A stretch of 64,000 nucleotides of DNA, from the NCBI RefSeq assembly GCF_036320965.1, contig NC_092265.1, forward strand, positions 2,748,501-2,812,500, given 5' to 3'. Position 1 is the stretch's first letter; every line of letters starts with the position of its first letter. The notes beneath the pieces were generated by a model. That model was not told where the DNA came from and ran no database searches. It worked only from the letters and a program-made list of their open reading frames with translations. Shown here piece by piece: positions 14,030 to 25,619 of the stretch. The DNA comes from Panulirus ornatus (taxonomy: Eukaryota > Arthropoda > Malacostraca > Decapoda > Palinuridae). The position numbers and the translations under genes were made by a program.

Positions 14030-14125
14030 ATCAGGGGCGATCGTAGCCTAGCTGTTAGCGTTCCTGACTGCCACGCAAAAGGCCCTGGGTTCGATTCCTG
14101 GTTATTAGAGGGTATTGTGTGTTCT
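14030..14125 (+). mobile_element. tRNA-Gly-like SINE head or tRNA pseudogene
   Basis: RNA polymerase III promoter boxes are visible: an A box at 14044-14060 (TAGCCTAGCTGTTAGCG) and a B box at 14088-14098 (GGTTCGATTCC). Between them CTGCCAC (14068-14074) looks like a tRNA-Gly anticodon loop with GCC at 14070-14072. The acceptor ends (GGGGCGA versus TTATTAG) do not pair, so it is not a functional tRNA. A short tail leads into an (AT)n run at 14141. tRNA-derived SINE is the best reading; an isolated tRNA pseudogene is the alternative. Confidence 0.75.
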
Positions 14126-14137
14126 ATATGCATTAAA

Positions 14138-14140
<3 letters not shown>

Positions 14141-14224
<84 letters not shown>
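14141..14224. repeat. (AT)n microsatellite
   Basis: Uninterrupted TA run of about 84 bp directly downstream of the tRNA-like segment. Confidence 0.99.
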
Positions 14225-14225
<1 letters not shown>

Positions 14226-14716
14226 AGAAAGCGAGGGCAATATGACCCATCAGAATCATAATGAGTTGCCTGATGGTGGCTCATACGTGTATGTGTGTGT
14301 GTGTGTGTGATGGGAAGAGTGAAAAAAAAACTAGCATTGTTATGTGCCCATGATGACAAGGATTAGATTTCTGCATAACATATATTGAAACTGTGACTCA
14401 TGTTCTCCTGAGTCCGCGTCGCCCAAGACTAGGGTACGTTATCGTAGGTATGTAGAATATTCTCTCTACGAGGCGCATTAGAATGCAATCACGTACCTCT
14501 GAAACGAATGTGTCTGTAAAGAGGATTGTCAGGAGAACACAATTAGTGTTGGAAATATCGAGGTAATTAAGAGGAACGAGGCAACCCAGCCACAGAGGCA
14601 GGCAGCCACAGTTCCTCAAGGTTATCTCGTGTCCAAAATGACCAGTTATATTCTGATGGGATTACTGTAGGTTAGGCGTCCTGTAGCTGTGTCACTCATC
14701 CCTGCAACCACAGGAA

Positions 14717-14717
<1 letters not shown>
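14225..14717. other. No gene seen; short (GT)n at 14289-14309
   Basis: Ordinary sequence apart from a 21-bp GT run. Confidence 0.5.

Positions 14718-14759
<42 letters not shown>
14718..14759. repeat. (CA)n microsatellite
   Basis: Uninterrupted CA run of about 42 bp immediately before a tRNA-like segment. Confidence 0.99.
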
Positions 14760-14761
<2 letters not shown>

Positions 14762-14764
<3 letters not shown>

Positions 14765-14898
14765 ATGTCTATTATGTAACGGTTAACGTCACTGACCATG
14801 ATCTACGCACGTGTCCTGCCTGGTTCGAATCCCTTGCGTGGCAGTCGGTCCACAGCTAACCCTAGCTGTTCAGATAACGCTATCTTAGGCTGCTGTAT
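14762..14898 (+). mobile_element. tRNA-derived SINE copy with body sequence
   Basis: A B box GGTTCGAATCC lies at 14822-14832, with a weak A-box-like GTAACGGTTAACGTC near 14776. The downstream body (GCGTGGCAGTCGGTCCACAG, CTAACCCTAGCTGTTCA) is shared with the minus-strand copy at about 60945-61095, which shows a dispersed family and not a chance tRNA match. The copy sits between a CA run and a GT run; no target-site duplication is evident to me. Confidence 0.75.
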
Positions 14899-14914
14899 GT
14901 GTGTGTGTGTGTGT

Positions 14915-14964
<50 letters not shown>
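14899..14964. repeat. (GT)n microsatellite with one CT interruption
   Basis: GT run of about 66 bp, interrupted once near 14919, at the 3' end of the SINE copy. Confidence 0.98.
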
Positions 14965-14968
<4 letters not shown>

Positions 14969-15459
14969 GATTAAAGACTTTATACACATGCAAGGTTAAA
15001 AGGTGGGGCAACGCGAGTGTAAGACTCTCTCCTCGTAATATACAAGTATTAATCACACGAATCTAGGTGAGGCAAATCATACAAACCTGGACTGAAGGTC
15101 AGACAGACAAATTTCAAAATATTTAAACCTTAAAAATGACTTAGACACTGGAACCAAAGACCAATGTATGATATCAAAGCACTGATAAAGGACGCTGGCT
15201 GGGTTCCCAGAACACTGTGTGATATCAAAGCACAGATATGTCCAGACTCACAGGAATGTATGTACATCACCAGCAACCAAAGACTGACGAAAACGAAGAA
15301 ACAAGAACATGAGCCGTGTAATACAAGACGACTGGAGTGATGTGAAACATTAACTCGTTCTAACAACGTCTGGTCATCGGGGGAGCCGATAACGAACAAC
15401 ACACGTTAACCGATGCGCTAAGGAACCTCCCAGAAGGCCGGATGAAACCATCCTTCCCG
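14965..15459. other. No gene seen; two-copy short repeat
   Basis: 'gatatcaaagcac' occurs near 15170 and 15231 within similar surroundings, suggesting an old ~61-bp duplication. Nothing else recognised. Confidence 0.45.
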
Positions 15460-15545
15460 TCCGACGCATAAGACCACCCGAACACATAAGACCCGCTAAC
15501 AAATAAGCTCGAGCACATAAGACCTCCCAGCACATGAGATACGTA
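15460..15545. repeat. Degenerate ~20-bp tandem repeat
   Basis: Four to five units of the type ACACATAAGACCNCCCG recur between 15463 and 15540 with substitutions. Confidence 0.6.
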
Positions 15546-15680
15546 CGCCCTCCCCCTGAAAGCTAGCCTGAAGGATCCACAGAATTAACCGTAATGTTAA
15601 GTTGAAGGCAGCCATATAAGCCATTCAGGTCAGAGAGGGACTTAACTTGGCATGCTTGCCGGCAGGCTGAGGGCAGGCAT

Positions 15681-15682
<2 letters not shown>

Positions 15683-15720
<38 letters not shown>
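15683..15720. repeat. (CA)n microsatellite
   Basis: Uninterrupted CA run of about 38 bp. Confidence 0.99.
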
Positions 15721-15724
<4 letters not shown>

Positions 15725-15886
15725 TACAGTGTCGCATACACTCAGGCCACGTCCTCCGCTCTCTGCATTCGTATGTCGTCTACCCCCCACCTCAAGACTC
15801 AGTACGGCTTTTCACTTACAATTCTCGTGTCATTATCTTGTAGAGTTATCCCACCGTAGACTTCATCGCATGGCATGTGATGGTAG

Positions 15887-17440
<1,554 letters not shown>

Positions 17441-17960
17441 AGTGTGTCCCATGTGTGAATCATGGAGATATTTTTTATACGACTGCGTGCCCTGGGTTGA
17501 CATATAAAGTGAGTGAGTTAAGTGTGCTATCTCAGTGTGCTTCCGAAGTGTGCATTTAGCAGTATGTCCCGTGGTTTGAGTCCTGAGTGCCTCTTGCTGT
17601 ATGTGTGTTCTGTGTGTGTTTACATCAACTGTGTATGTTTTGAATGTATGTCCTGAGTGTTTGTTTTCTGAGTGCATGCCCTGTGTCTCGTAAATTCACT
17701 CTTACTTTGGCCTGAATGTGTCCCCTGAGTATGTATCTAGAGCTATTTCGTGTGTGTAGTGAATGTATCACTCAATGTAATGTCCTTCAGTATTAATCCT
17801 ACGCATGTTTCACGTTTCCTGAGTGTGTGTAGTCTAAGTATTCTCAATTGAGTGGGTTGTCTGAGTACATACGTTCTAAGTGTGTGCCCTTGTATATATT
17901 TCTCGAGTGTGTACTCTGATTGGGCAGTCAGCGTATATCCAAAGTGTGTATCCTGTGTAC
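17441..17960. repeat. Highly degenerate G/T-rich minisatellite
   Basis: Phrases such as 'cctgagtgtgtg', 'gtgtgtcc', 'tgagtgcatgccctg' and 'tcctgagtgtttg' recur every 20 or so bases over about 500 bp. I interpret this as a decayed array of a ~20-bp TGAGTGTGTGTCC-type unit. The minus frame open from 17677 to 17180 (His/Thr-rich) is best explained by this low-complexity composition. Confidence 0.55.
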
Positions 17961-18591
17961 AAGATCTAGGTTGGTATGCTCAAAAAGACAAACTGATAAC
18001 GAAGATGAAAATGGAAGCCCAGACAGTAGAATCAGACAGTTAGGATGCTTTCATTACACCAGAGTTCATTGTCAACGCTAAATCAGTCCTCGTTATAGAC
18101 ATAGAAAAATAGACGTAGAAAATGACACAGAAACAGGCATAGAAAACAGGCATAGAAAACAGAACCTCTGCGAAATGTGTATATATCGTCGGTGGTTTCA
18201 TTTAGCATCTTCAGACAAGTTCCCATCCCCGTATATGTCCAGCTCTTCCATCCAGCTGATCGGATCGTGATCAGCTGGTCTGGGCTGATCCCTCAGGCTC
18301 AGAGAACAAAGCCTGGTCTCTCTTGGCCTCACCATCCCAGCTGATGTACAGCCGAGGAAGACAGTAAACGGGAGGCGATAAGAGAATGAGTCATGTCCAC
18401 CTCCTCAATGTACAGAGAACAATAAATAAACAAGAGAGAGATTAAAGGAATAGATCATTTCAACTTGTCTTGATGTACGCAGAGAAATACAATACCAAAA
18501 CAAAAGACAACAAGATGTACAACCCCAGATGTAAACAGAGCACTAGGGTAGATATGAGGTCGGGCTGGATGAAAGACAAGAGGAGGGCGTT
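17961..18591. other. No gene seen; 13-bp doublet
   Basis: A small 'aggcatagaaaac' doublet lies at about 18133-18160. The rest is ordinary. Confidence 0.45.
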
Positions 18592-18860
18592 CCATGAACC
18601 AGCTGACGTCGACACTAAGACATGAGCGTACCATGAACCAGCTGACGTCGACATGAAGATATTAGTGTGCCATGAGTCAGCTGACGCCGGTACCAAGACG
18701 TAAACTTACCATGAATCAGTTGTGGTCGGTTCCAAAACATGGACATGCCATTAGCCAACTGACGCCGGTACCAAGACATGAACGTCCCATGAGCCAGGCT
18801 ACGCCAGCACTAAGACATGAACGTTTCCATGAGCCTGGCGATGCCAGCACCAAGACAGAC
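18592..18860. repeat. 39-bp minisatellite, ~7 copies
   Basis: Units beginning CCATGAACCAGCTGACGTCG start at 18592 and 18631 and continue to about 18860, with CCAAGACATGAACGT as the second half. Each unit contains a CAGCTGACG block. Divergence rises to the right, so amplification was older there. Confidence 0.9.
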
Positions 18861-19518
18861 TACAGCCATGGTTGCATGCAGCGCCTGCCTCGCGTTCCTC
18901 ATGCTCCACGCCCGCTAATTAGTAAAACATGGACTCACACTCGCTCTTCCCAGCCCGACTCACCCCCGCCCACCTCATACCACCGTAAACAAGGGTAGCA
19001 CCTCCACCTCCACCTCCTCCCCCTTTCTTACACACCGGAGCGCTGCAGAGGGAAGAGGACGGAACAGACAACGCGAGTGGACAGGTGAGCCATCATCTAG
19101 GTGCCCATAAAGAGAGGCAGTGAGTCACGCCTGTCGGCTCACTCACTTTCCGCAAAATCAACTTTCAACCCCACCAGGATCCCTCGTCACCAGCTGTATG
19201 GGGATCCGTCACTCCCACTACCACCTCACCTCCATTACCATCCATCCCAGGTCCCTCCCATCTCATTTTCAAAAGCCTGTCTCTCATGCACCTCACGCGT
19301 GCCTAACGATGTATTCTACTGGCAGGCGTACCACTGCTGTACTTCCATTATATAACTTTTACATTGGTTTGTTCAAACACAGTCCAACGCGGCTTCACAC
19401 GAGGGGAGTCCACCATGCCAAAGGCTCTCAGGAGCCCATGTATGATACGAGCAGTCCAGGTCCACGCTCTCCGGGAAGTTTCTCCCAAAGAAACTTTTTA
19501 TTATTTACCGTTGATCTG
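18861..19518. other. No gene seen
   Basis: C-rich, ordinary sequence. A GGACAGGTGAGCC at 19079-19091 resembles a splice donor, but no upstream frame supports an exon. Confidence 0.4.

Positions 19519-19547
<29 letters not shown>
19519..19547. repeat. (TATC)n microsatellite flanking the LINE poly(A)
   Basis: Seven TATC units lie directly outside the poly(T) tract. In minus sense they follow the poly(A) tail as (GATA)n, either the target site or an extension of the tail. Confidence 0.97.
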
Positions 19548-19583
<36 letters not shown>

Positions 19584-21157
19584 CTTTGTCGCTGTCTCCC
19601 GCGTTTGCGAGGTAGCGCAAGGAAACAGACGAAAGAAATGGCCCAACCCCCCCATACACATGTATCTACATACGTCCACACACGCAAATATACATACCTA
19701 CACAGCTTTCCATGGTTTACCCCAGACGCTTCACATGCCTTGATTCAATCCACTGACAGCACGTCAACCCCGGTATACCACATCGCTCCAATTCACTCTA
19801 TTCCTTGCCCTCCTTTCACCCTCCTGCATGTTCAGGCCCCGATCACACAAAATCTTTTTCACTCCATCTTTCCACCTCCAATTTGGTCTCCCTCTTCTCC
19901 TCGTTCCCTCCACCTCCGACACATATATCCTCTTGGTCAATCTTTCCTCACTCATTCTCTCCATGTGCCCAAACCACTTCAAAACACCCTCTTCTGCTCT
20001 CTCAACCACGCTCTTTTTATTTCCACACATCTCTCTTACCCTTACGTTACTCACTCGATCAAACCACCTCACACCACACATTGTCCTCAAACATCTCATT
20101 TCCAGCACATCCATCCTCCTACGCACAACTCTATCCATAGCCCACGCCTCGCAACCATACAACATTGTTGGAACCACTATTCCTTCAAACATACCCATTT
20201 TTGCTTTCCGAGATAATGTTCTCGACTTCCACACATTCTTCAAGGCCCCCAGAATTTTCGCCCCCTCCCCCACCCTATGATCCACTTCCGCTTCCATGGT
20301 TCCATCCGCTGCCAGATCCACTCCCAGATATCTAAAACACTTCACTTCCTCCAGTTTTTCTCCATTCAAACTCACCTCCCAATTGACTTGACCCTCAACC
20401 CTACTGTACCTAATAACCTTGCTCTTATTCACATTTACTCTTAACTTTCTTCCTCCACACACTTTACCAAACTCAGTCACCAGCTTCTGTAGTTTCTCAC
20501 ATGAATCAGCCACCAGCGCTGTATCATCAGCGAACAACAACTGACTCACTTCCCAAGCTCTCTCATCCCCAACAGACTTCATACTTGCCCCTCTTTCCAA
20601 AACTCTTGCATTCACCTCCCTAACAACCCCATCCATAAACAAATTAAACAACCATGGAGACATCACACACCCCTGCCGCAAACCTACATTCACTGAGAAC
20701 CAATCACTTTCCTCTCTTCCTACACGTACACATGCCTTACATCCTCGATAAAAACTTTTCACTGCTTCTAACAACTTTCCTCCCACACCATATATTCTTA
20801 ATATCTTCCACAGAGCATCTCTATCAACTCTATCATATGCCTTCTCCAGATCCATAAATGCTACATACAAATCCATTTGCTTTTCTAAGTATTTCTCACA
20901 TACATTCTTCAAAGCAAACACCTGATCCACACATCCTCTACCACTTCTGAAACCACACTGCTCTTCCCCAATCTGATGCTCTGTACATGCCTTCACCCTC
21001 TCAATCAATACCCTCCCATATAATTTACCAGGAATACTCAACAAACTTATACCTCTGTAATTTGAGCATTCACTCTTATCCCCTTTGCCTTTGTACAATG
21101 GCACTATGCACGCATTCCGCCAATCCTCAGGCACCTCACCATGCGTCATACATCCAT

Positions 21158-21159
<2 letters not shown>
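19547..21159 (-). mobile_element. 5'-truncated LINE with poly(A) tail
   Basis: This is the best-preserved mobile element in the window. Read on the minus strand it starts abruptly at the (AT)n run near 21159, carries a continuous reverse transcriptase frame to 19764, then a 3' UTR (19763-19581). It ends in a 34-base poly(A) tail (19580-19547, T on the plus strand). There are no long terminal repeats and no endonuclease domain. A 5' truncation with a 3' poly(A) is the normal product of target-primed reverse transcription. Five diverged fragments of the same family occur elsewhere in the window, all on the same strand. I did not find a clear target-site duplication because both flanks are microsatellites. 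Confidence 0.9.
19764..21159 (-). CDS. Non-LTR retrotransposon reverse transcriptase, 5'-truncated, frame intact
   Basis: RNA-directed DNA polymerase that would copy LINE RNA at a nicked chromosomal target. About 465 residues are element-derived. The apparent upstream 50 residues (to 21311) are flank plus the (AT)n run read as Ile-Tyr and should not be counted. Numbering the whole open frame from 21311, an N-terminal RT motif HGEVPEDW lies at 57-64, IVPLYKGKGDK at 69-79 and NYRGISLLS at 84-92. Motif A MDLEKAYDRVD has its Asp at 154, GLRQGCVMSPWLFNLFMD starts at 210, and the catalytic FADD box is at 260-263. Motif D/thumb includes RYLGVDL near 327-333. The C-terminal region has LKWFGHMERMSEERL (444-458) and RRRGRPNWRW (471-480), typical of insect and crustacean LINE-type proteins. 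All catalytic Asp residues are present and there is no stop or frameshift. The endonuclease domain is lost, so this copy cannot be autonomous. Clade assignment is left open. Confidence 0.88.

Positions 21160-21246
<87 letters not shown>
21160..21246. repeat. (AT)n microsatellite at the LINE 5' boundary
   Basis: Uninterrupted TA run of about 87 bp that begins where LINE homology ends. Confidence 0.99.
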
Positions 21247-21248
<2 letters not shown>

Positions 21249-21820
21249 TTTCCTACCACCACCGATCTTAACTGCTACAACGACTCCATTATGAATAAGA
21301 AAGGGAAACACAGAACTGAAAGACAGATCAGCACAACGTTTAAAACAACAATACTAAATAACAGGATAAGGTCTAAAGTAATTCTGTATCGTTAATTTAA
21401 CTTAGACAGAAGTAAAGACTTGATACGGCGAAGGCTTTCGACGAACCACACATCTGACAAGTTTTATGAAGGTATCCAAGCTCCGGCAGGCTCTCCGCGG
21501 CTCCTTCACATCCTCTCCCACAACTAAACACGCGATACGAGCCGTCGGACGCAGCTAGGAACAGGTTAGTAGCTAGCCCCACATACAGCCATGACTCACT
21601 GATCCACGTACAGTAAGTGAGTGTCTTCACATCGGTCATCCAGATGCATTCCTCTGGTGTTCTCGCCACCAGATAATCACCGCCTGTCGCAGGTGGACTG
21701 ATGGTGCGAGGCTGCTCATCCCTCGGTAGCAGCACCCTAGACGGATCATCTTGAAGACGAGAAGCAAGAGGTGGCGGTGTTGCGCGCTAAGGTCAAGCTG
21801 GCGTTGAGGCTAAGGTCAAG

Positions 21821-21825
<5 letters not shown>
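21247..21825. other. No gene seen
   Basis: Ordinary sequence; no continuation of the LINE on the far side of the (AT)n run was recognised. Confidence 0.5.
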
Positions 21826-21855
<30 letters not shown>

Positions 21856-21871
21856 CGCCGCCGCCGCTGCT
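21826..21871. repeat. (CTG)n/(CCG)n trinucleotide repeat
   Basis: CTG units changing to CCG units (CTGCTGCTGCCGCCGCCG). A short (GTGTG)n patch follows at 21963-21983. Confidence 0.95.
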
Positions 21872-22547
21872 CAAGCTCTCAGTCATGCAGTGGTGAGGAA
21901 TGAATGGGCTTCAGCATCCTCGACACGCTAGTAAAAACTAGACACTGGTCCACGGTGGCGGTGGTGTGGTGTGGTGTGGTGTCTCCCCTCCCCACTTCGT
22001 GTCAGACCGCTGAAGGCATAAGTTAAAGATTCCCTTTCAAAGGCATGCCGTAGCCCGGCTCAGCTGACTGCTAAACAAGCAACACATACGAAGGCGACGT
22101 TCTGCAGGCAGTGGTTCCTGTGGCTGGGACGTGAGGGGGTTTCTTGTATGCGTCCGCAGCACCTGTTAGTATCACCGCTCGGGGGGGGCCCCGCCGAATC
22201 CTACCACAGGTGGTGTGAGTCAGTAGGCCCCGAACTCGCAGGTGTTCGCCACGAGATCTCGGGAACAGCAGAAGTATCAGACATGCCTACCTCCCCTGAG
22301 GGAGAATTCATTACAACTATACTGATGAGGAAGCTTCTGTGTTAAGCTTTGCGAGGGTGGTTGTTATCATATGAGTAAAACGGACGATGGCTCGATGTCC
22401 TCACACACCAGCTCGTATCAGGTCATTCTTTCGGGATGTTTATGTGTAGAGGGAAGATGTCATCTTCAGTTCACAGGATTATCGTCAACCGTTACTATAT
22501 CGTATCATAGTTTACTCGTGACTGTGAGTCTGAAGAACACTATACAG
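21872..22547. other. No gene seen
   Basis: Ordinary sequence with a G8-C4 block at 22182-22193. Confidence 0.5.
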
Positions 22548-22800
22548 CGTACCATATCAACAGCAACCCTGAAAAGGTATTCATAACAGGCTATCCACCG
22601 AACACTGGCCCATAAAAGATTGCTCAACAGTATAATTACCAAACAGTGACCCTGAGCAAGGTTGCACGAACAAGGCTATTCAGCAGCCTACCCAGGCAAC
22701 ACTGAGCCTGAACAAGACTGCTGAACAGTCTGCCCGGCTAACGCTGAACTTGAACAAGGCTGTTCGACAGTCTATCCAGCTAATGCTGAACCAGATGCTA
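22548..22800. repeat. Degenerate ~42-bp tandem repeat
   Basis: Units containing 'aacactgagcctgaacaag', 'ctgctgaacagtctgccc' and 'ggctaacgctgaac' recur at roughly 42-base spacing between 22590 and 22800. The right-hand copies are closest to each other. Confidence 0.75.
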
Positions 22801-23484
22801 CACAGCGGATGTTCTTAACGAAACGATTTAAGAAAAGAAATGAGATTTCCCCATGAAGTTTGGCGCCAAATTACTCGACACATGGCAGAGCCTATGACTC
22901 TTATGATGATCCTATCAGATAATACCAATGTACGTGTATTCCTATTTCCTCTAAACTTTTCAGAATCCTTATATATCCTATCTAATCATCCTTTTGCATG
23001 CCCGGACCATTTAACTTAACAACTTTACGAGTCTGTGGCCCTGCGAATCGATAAATTACACTAGAAAATATAACTCTTTTTCAATCTACCAGCTAGCAAT
23101 TAGGGAATAAATCATGTTGCAAAAAAACTTGGGGAAGAAAAAAAAAAGGGGGGGAGAGAGATAGAGAGCTGAGGAGCTGGCTGGCCGTGGCAGTGGTAAA
23201 CAAGAGAGCATCGAGAGCGCCCGGGGCCAGGGGATGGAACGGCTGTGGTGGTAATTTGGTTCATGATGGTGTTATAAACTTTTAATTATCATAATACGTC
23301 GTTGTTTAGTGAAGATGCTCGTTTTCTCTAACTCCTGCGGGATTGGCTCAAAGGTTTGGCGGTCGTTTTCCGAAGGAAGATCTGCCAGTATAACGACACA
23401 TATTTGAATATCTGAGACTGGTGTAAAAGAGAGGAAAAAAAAAGAATACAGCGACAGTCTCTTGATGCTCAGACTCACTCATTT
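22801..23484. other. No gene seen
   Basis: Ordinary AT-leaning sequence with an A/G-rich patch at 23135-23170. Confidence 0.5.
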
Positions 23485-23760
23485 ATACCCTTGAGCACGA
23501 CGGCACGACCCTTGACCACGACGATACGATCCTTGAGCACGATGATACGACTCTTGAGCACGGACGTACCACCCATTAGAACGACGATACGACCCTGAAA
23601 GCACGACGGTCCGACCTTTGTCATTGAAAGTTCATGTCATCATACCCAAGGGTCGTACTGGTGTGTTCGAGGGTCGTTTAAGGATCAGGGCAGTCACAGG
23701 TCACGTCAACGTACTCAGGGGTCGTCCTGGTGTATTTCAGGGTCGTATCATCATCCTGAA
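23485..23760. repeat. Foldback-like family, most complete copy
   Basis: Left arm: at least four forward modules (CTTGAGCACGACGGCACGAC at 23491, then ATCCTTGAGCACGATGATAC, ACTCTTGAGCACGGACGTAC and CTGAAAGCACGACGGTCC). Core: 'gacctttgtcattgaaagt...catcataccc' at about 23607-23650. Right arm: reverse modules (AAGGGTCGTACTGGTGTGTT, CGAGGGTCGTTTAAGG, TCAGGGGTCGTCCTGGTG, CAGGGTCGTATCATCATCC). Opposed arms of short tandem modules are reminiscent of foldback elements. No coding capacity is present. Confidence 0.75.
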
Positions 23761-24247
23761 GAGGTGTACAAGAGAAAGAAAATAGAGCCCACATTTGCTC
23801 CTCGCCACCCACCACAACCATCTGAAAATAAGCAAACGCCTCCAACCTTCCTTTTTCTTTTCTCCTCTTTTTTTTCCTGGAAACCATAAAAACTCACACA
23901 AAAAAGGCCATGTTGTGGTGTGGATGGGAGGTTGTGGAGAGAGCGAGAGAGGAGGGGAAGAAACTATAGAAATTTGACATCATTTCGCGTCATTACAGGA
24001 GATGCCAAGTTCCCTCTTGCAGAAATACCGTCGGCGGAGGGAGGGAGGGAAGGGGGTTAGCAACATTGCCGCAGATCCCCGCCGTCGCCGCTGGACTGGA
24101 CCCAACAAGACCCCGTAAACTTTCGCTCGCTCGGCGTATTATCGCTCAGGCTAGACTCGCCGTTCTTATACCCCGGCGACTCATTACCAAGGCAGCACAT
24201 CTCTCCCAGGGCCAGCTGACGATGACGGCACTGATCGAAGTCACTAA

Positions 24248-24249
<2 letters not shown>
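23761..24249. other. No gene seen
   Basis: Ordinary sequence with a pyrimidine-rich stretch at 23845-23880. Confidence 0.5.

Positions 24250-24327
<78 letters not shown>
24250..24327. repeat. (AT)n microsatellite
   Basis: Uninterrupted TA run of about 78 bp. Confidence 0.99.
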
Positions 24328-24330
<3 letters not shown>

Positions 24331-25549
24331 CTGCCTCTCCTTCCACCATCCTCTCTCCCTCCTTCCTCCTCGTTCTCCAGCAGGAGCCCTCGGGAGGCGC
24401 AACACGGGGAAGATCGGGTCCGCAGATAATGCACTGAACTTGAAATATCCTGAAAGGCCGGTGTAAAAAGGAGCCCTGTGTGTTGGGGTCCCGGGAGCCT
24501 CCGTGTATTCTGTGATATAGTACACCCTCGGGCGGTACCAGAAATGCTGTAATCTTGCTTTCCACTATCTTTTCATCCATTTTTATTCAAGCCCGGGCCC
24601 TTTCAACCCTTTTGCCGACTGCCCCGAACGCCCAACAAAAGAATTCTTTATCGTCGTGTCATTTTGGATTTTTGGGGTGGTAGTGAGAGTCGGTGGAAGG
24701 AGATCCTGGCCGATAGCGAGGGTTCTGAGAGACGGAGATGGATGCTCCCCTAGCACGTACAAATATGGCAGTCATTGGGACTGAATATCCCAGAGACGTG
24801 AGGATACACACGGCCTTCCCTCCTAGGACCTTGGTGGAACGTAAAAAGAAAAGCGCTCCGGTGAATGTCTTTCGCCCCACTAATCCCCCTGTCGTAAAAC
24901 AATGAGTCGTATCCCCCAGTGATTTAGTCTGTCTGGACGACCTGTAGCACACAATAATCATATTCACACACCCGAGACTACTGATTACACTCAGCGTGTG
25001 TAGATATAATCCACCTTCAACCACACCACCAAACACAAAAACAAACAAAAAATATCGATCGTTCTAACCAGTTTCCTGAGGAACAGATCCCACCAAACGT
25101 TTATTTACCAACATAAAACTAATCTCTCTCTTTTTTTTTCTTTTTTTCTATTTCTTTTTACATGTCTAGGGAGGGTAGGGTTGAAGGGTAGGGCTAGGCA
25201 TTGGGAAGGGGGTGGATGTGTGGGGTTGACCTGGTGGGTACGGGGCAAGGGGGCTGGACTAGGGAGAGGTAGGGAGGGGCCTGCGTCCAAGAGAATCAAT
25301 AGAGACTTCTAAAAACTGTCTTTGGGGACGACCACTTGGGATTCATAGCCGAGTTCTGAGGCTGTCGAGGAGTTTGTAAAGGACCGCCACTCTAGTTCTC
25401 GTTATGCTGCCGCCCGCCGCCCCGACCACCAGGCCACCACCGCCGCCTCCGCCGCTGTCGCTGTCCTCACCGCCCACCAGTGGCAGGGCTCAGGCAGGTT
25501 CACTGGAGCACTCTACATTTTCTGGTATTGTAGACAAGATGCTTTTGGC
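24328..25549. other. No gene seen
   Basis: About 1.2 kb of ordinary sequence. A CCGCC-rich patch lies at 25405-25465. The minus frame 25048-24659 is open but shows no domain. Confidence 0.45.
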
Positions 25550-25619
25550 CTCTCGCACAGTGTGTATGTCCTCCCTCGCACAGTGTGTGTGTCCTCCCTC
25601 GCACAGCTTGTGGGCGTCT
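25550..25619. repeat. 23-bp tandem repeat, 3 copies
   Basis: Three adjacent units of the type CGCACAGTGTGTGTGTCCTC occur at 25554, 25577 and 25600. The third is diverged. Confidence 0.85.

Noticed and set aside
14762..14835. Functional tRNA gene
   Set aside because: Only the B box is good; A box and stems do not fit, and the body is shared with another SINE copy.
19581..19763. Separate small gene between the poly(T) tract and the RT frame
   Set aside because: It is the LINE 3' UTR; related sequence follows the RT relics at 5.6 and 12.7 kb.
21160..21311. N-terminal 50 residues of the LINE frame including the Ile-Tyr run
   Set aside because: Translation of flank and (AT)n; LINE homology begins only at about 21159.
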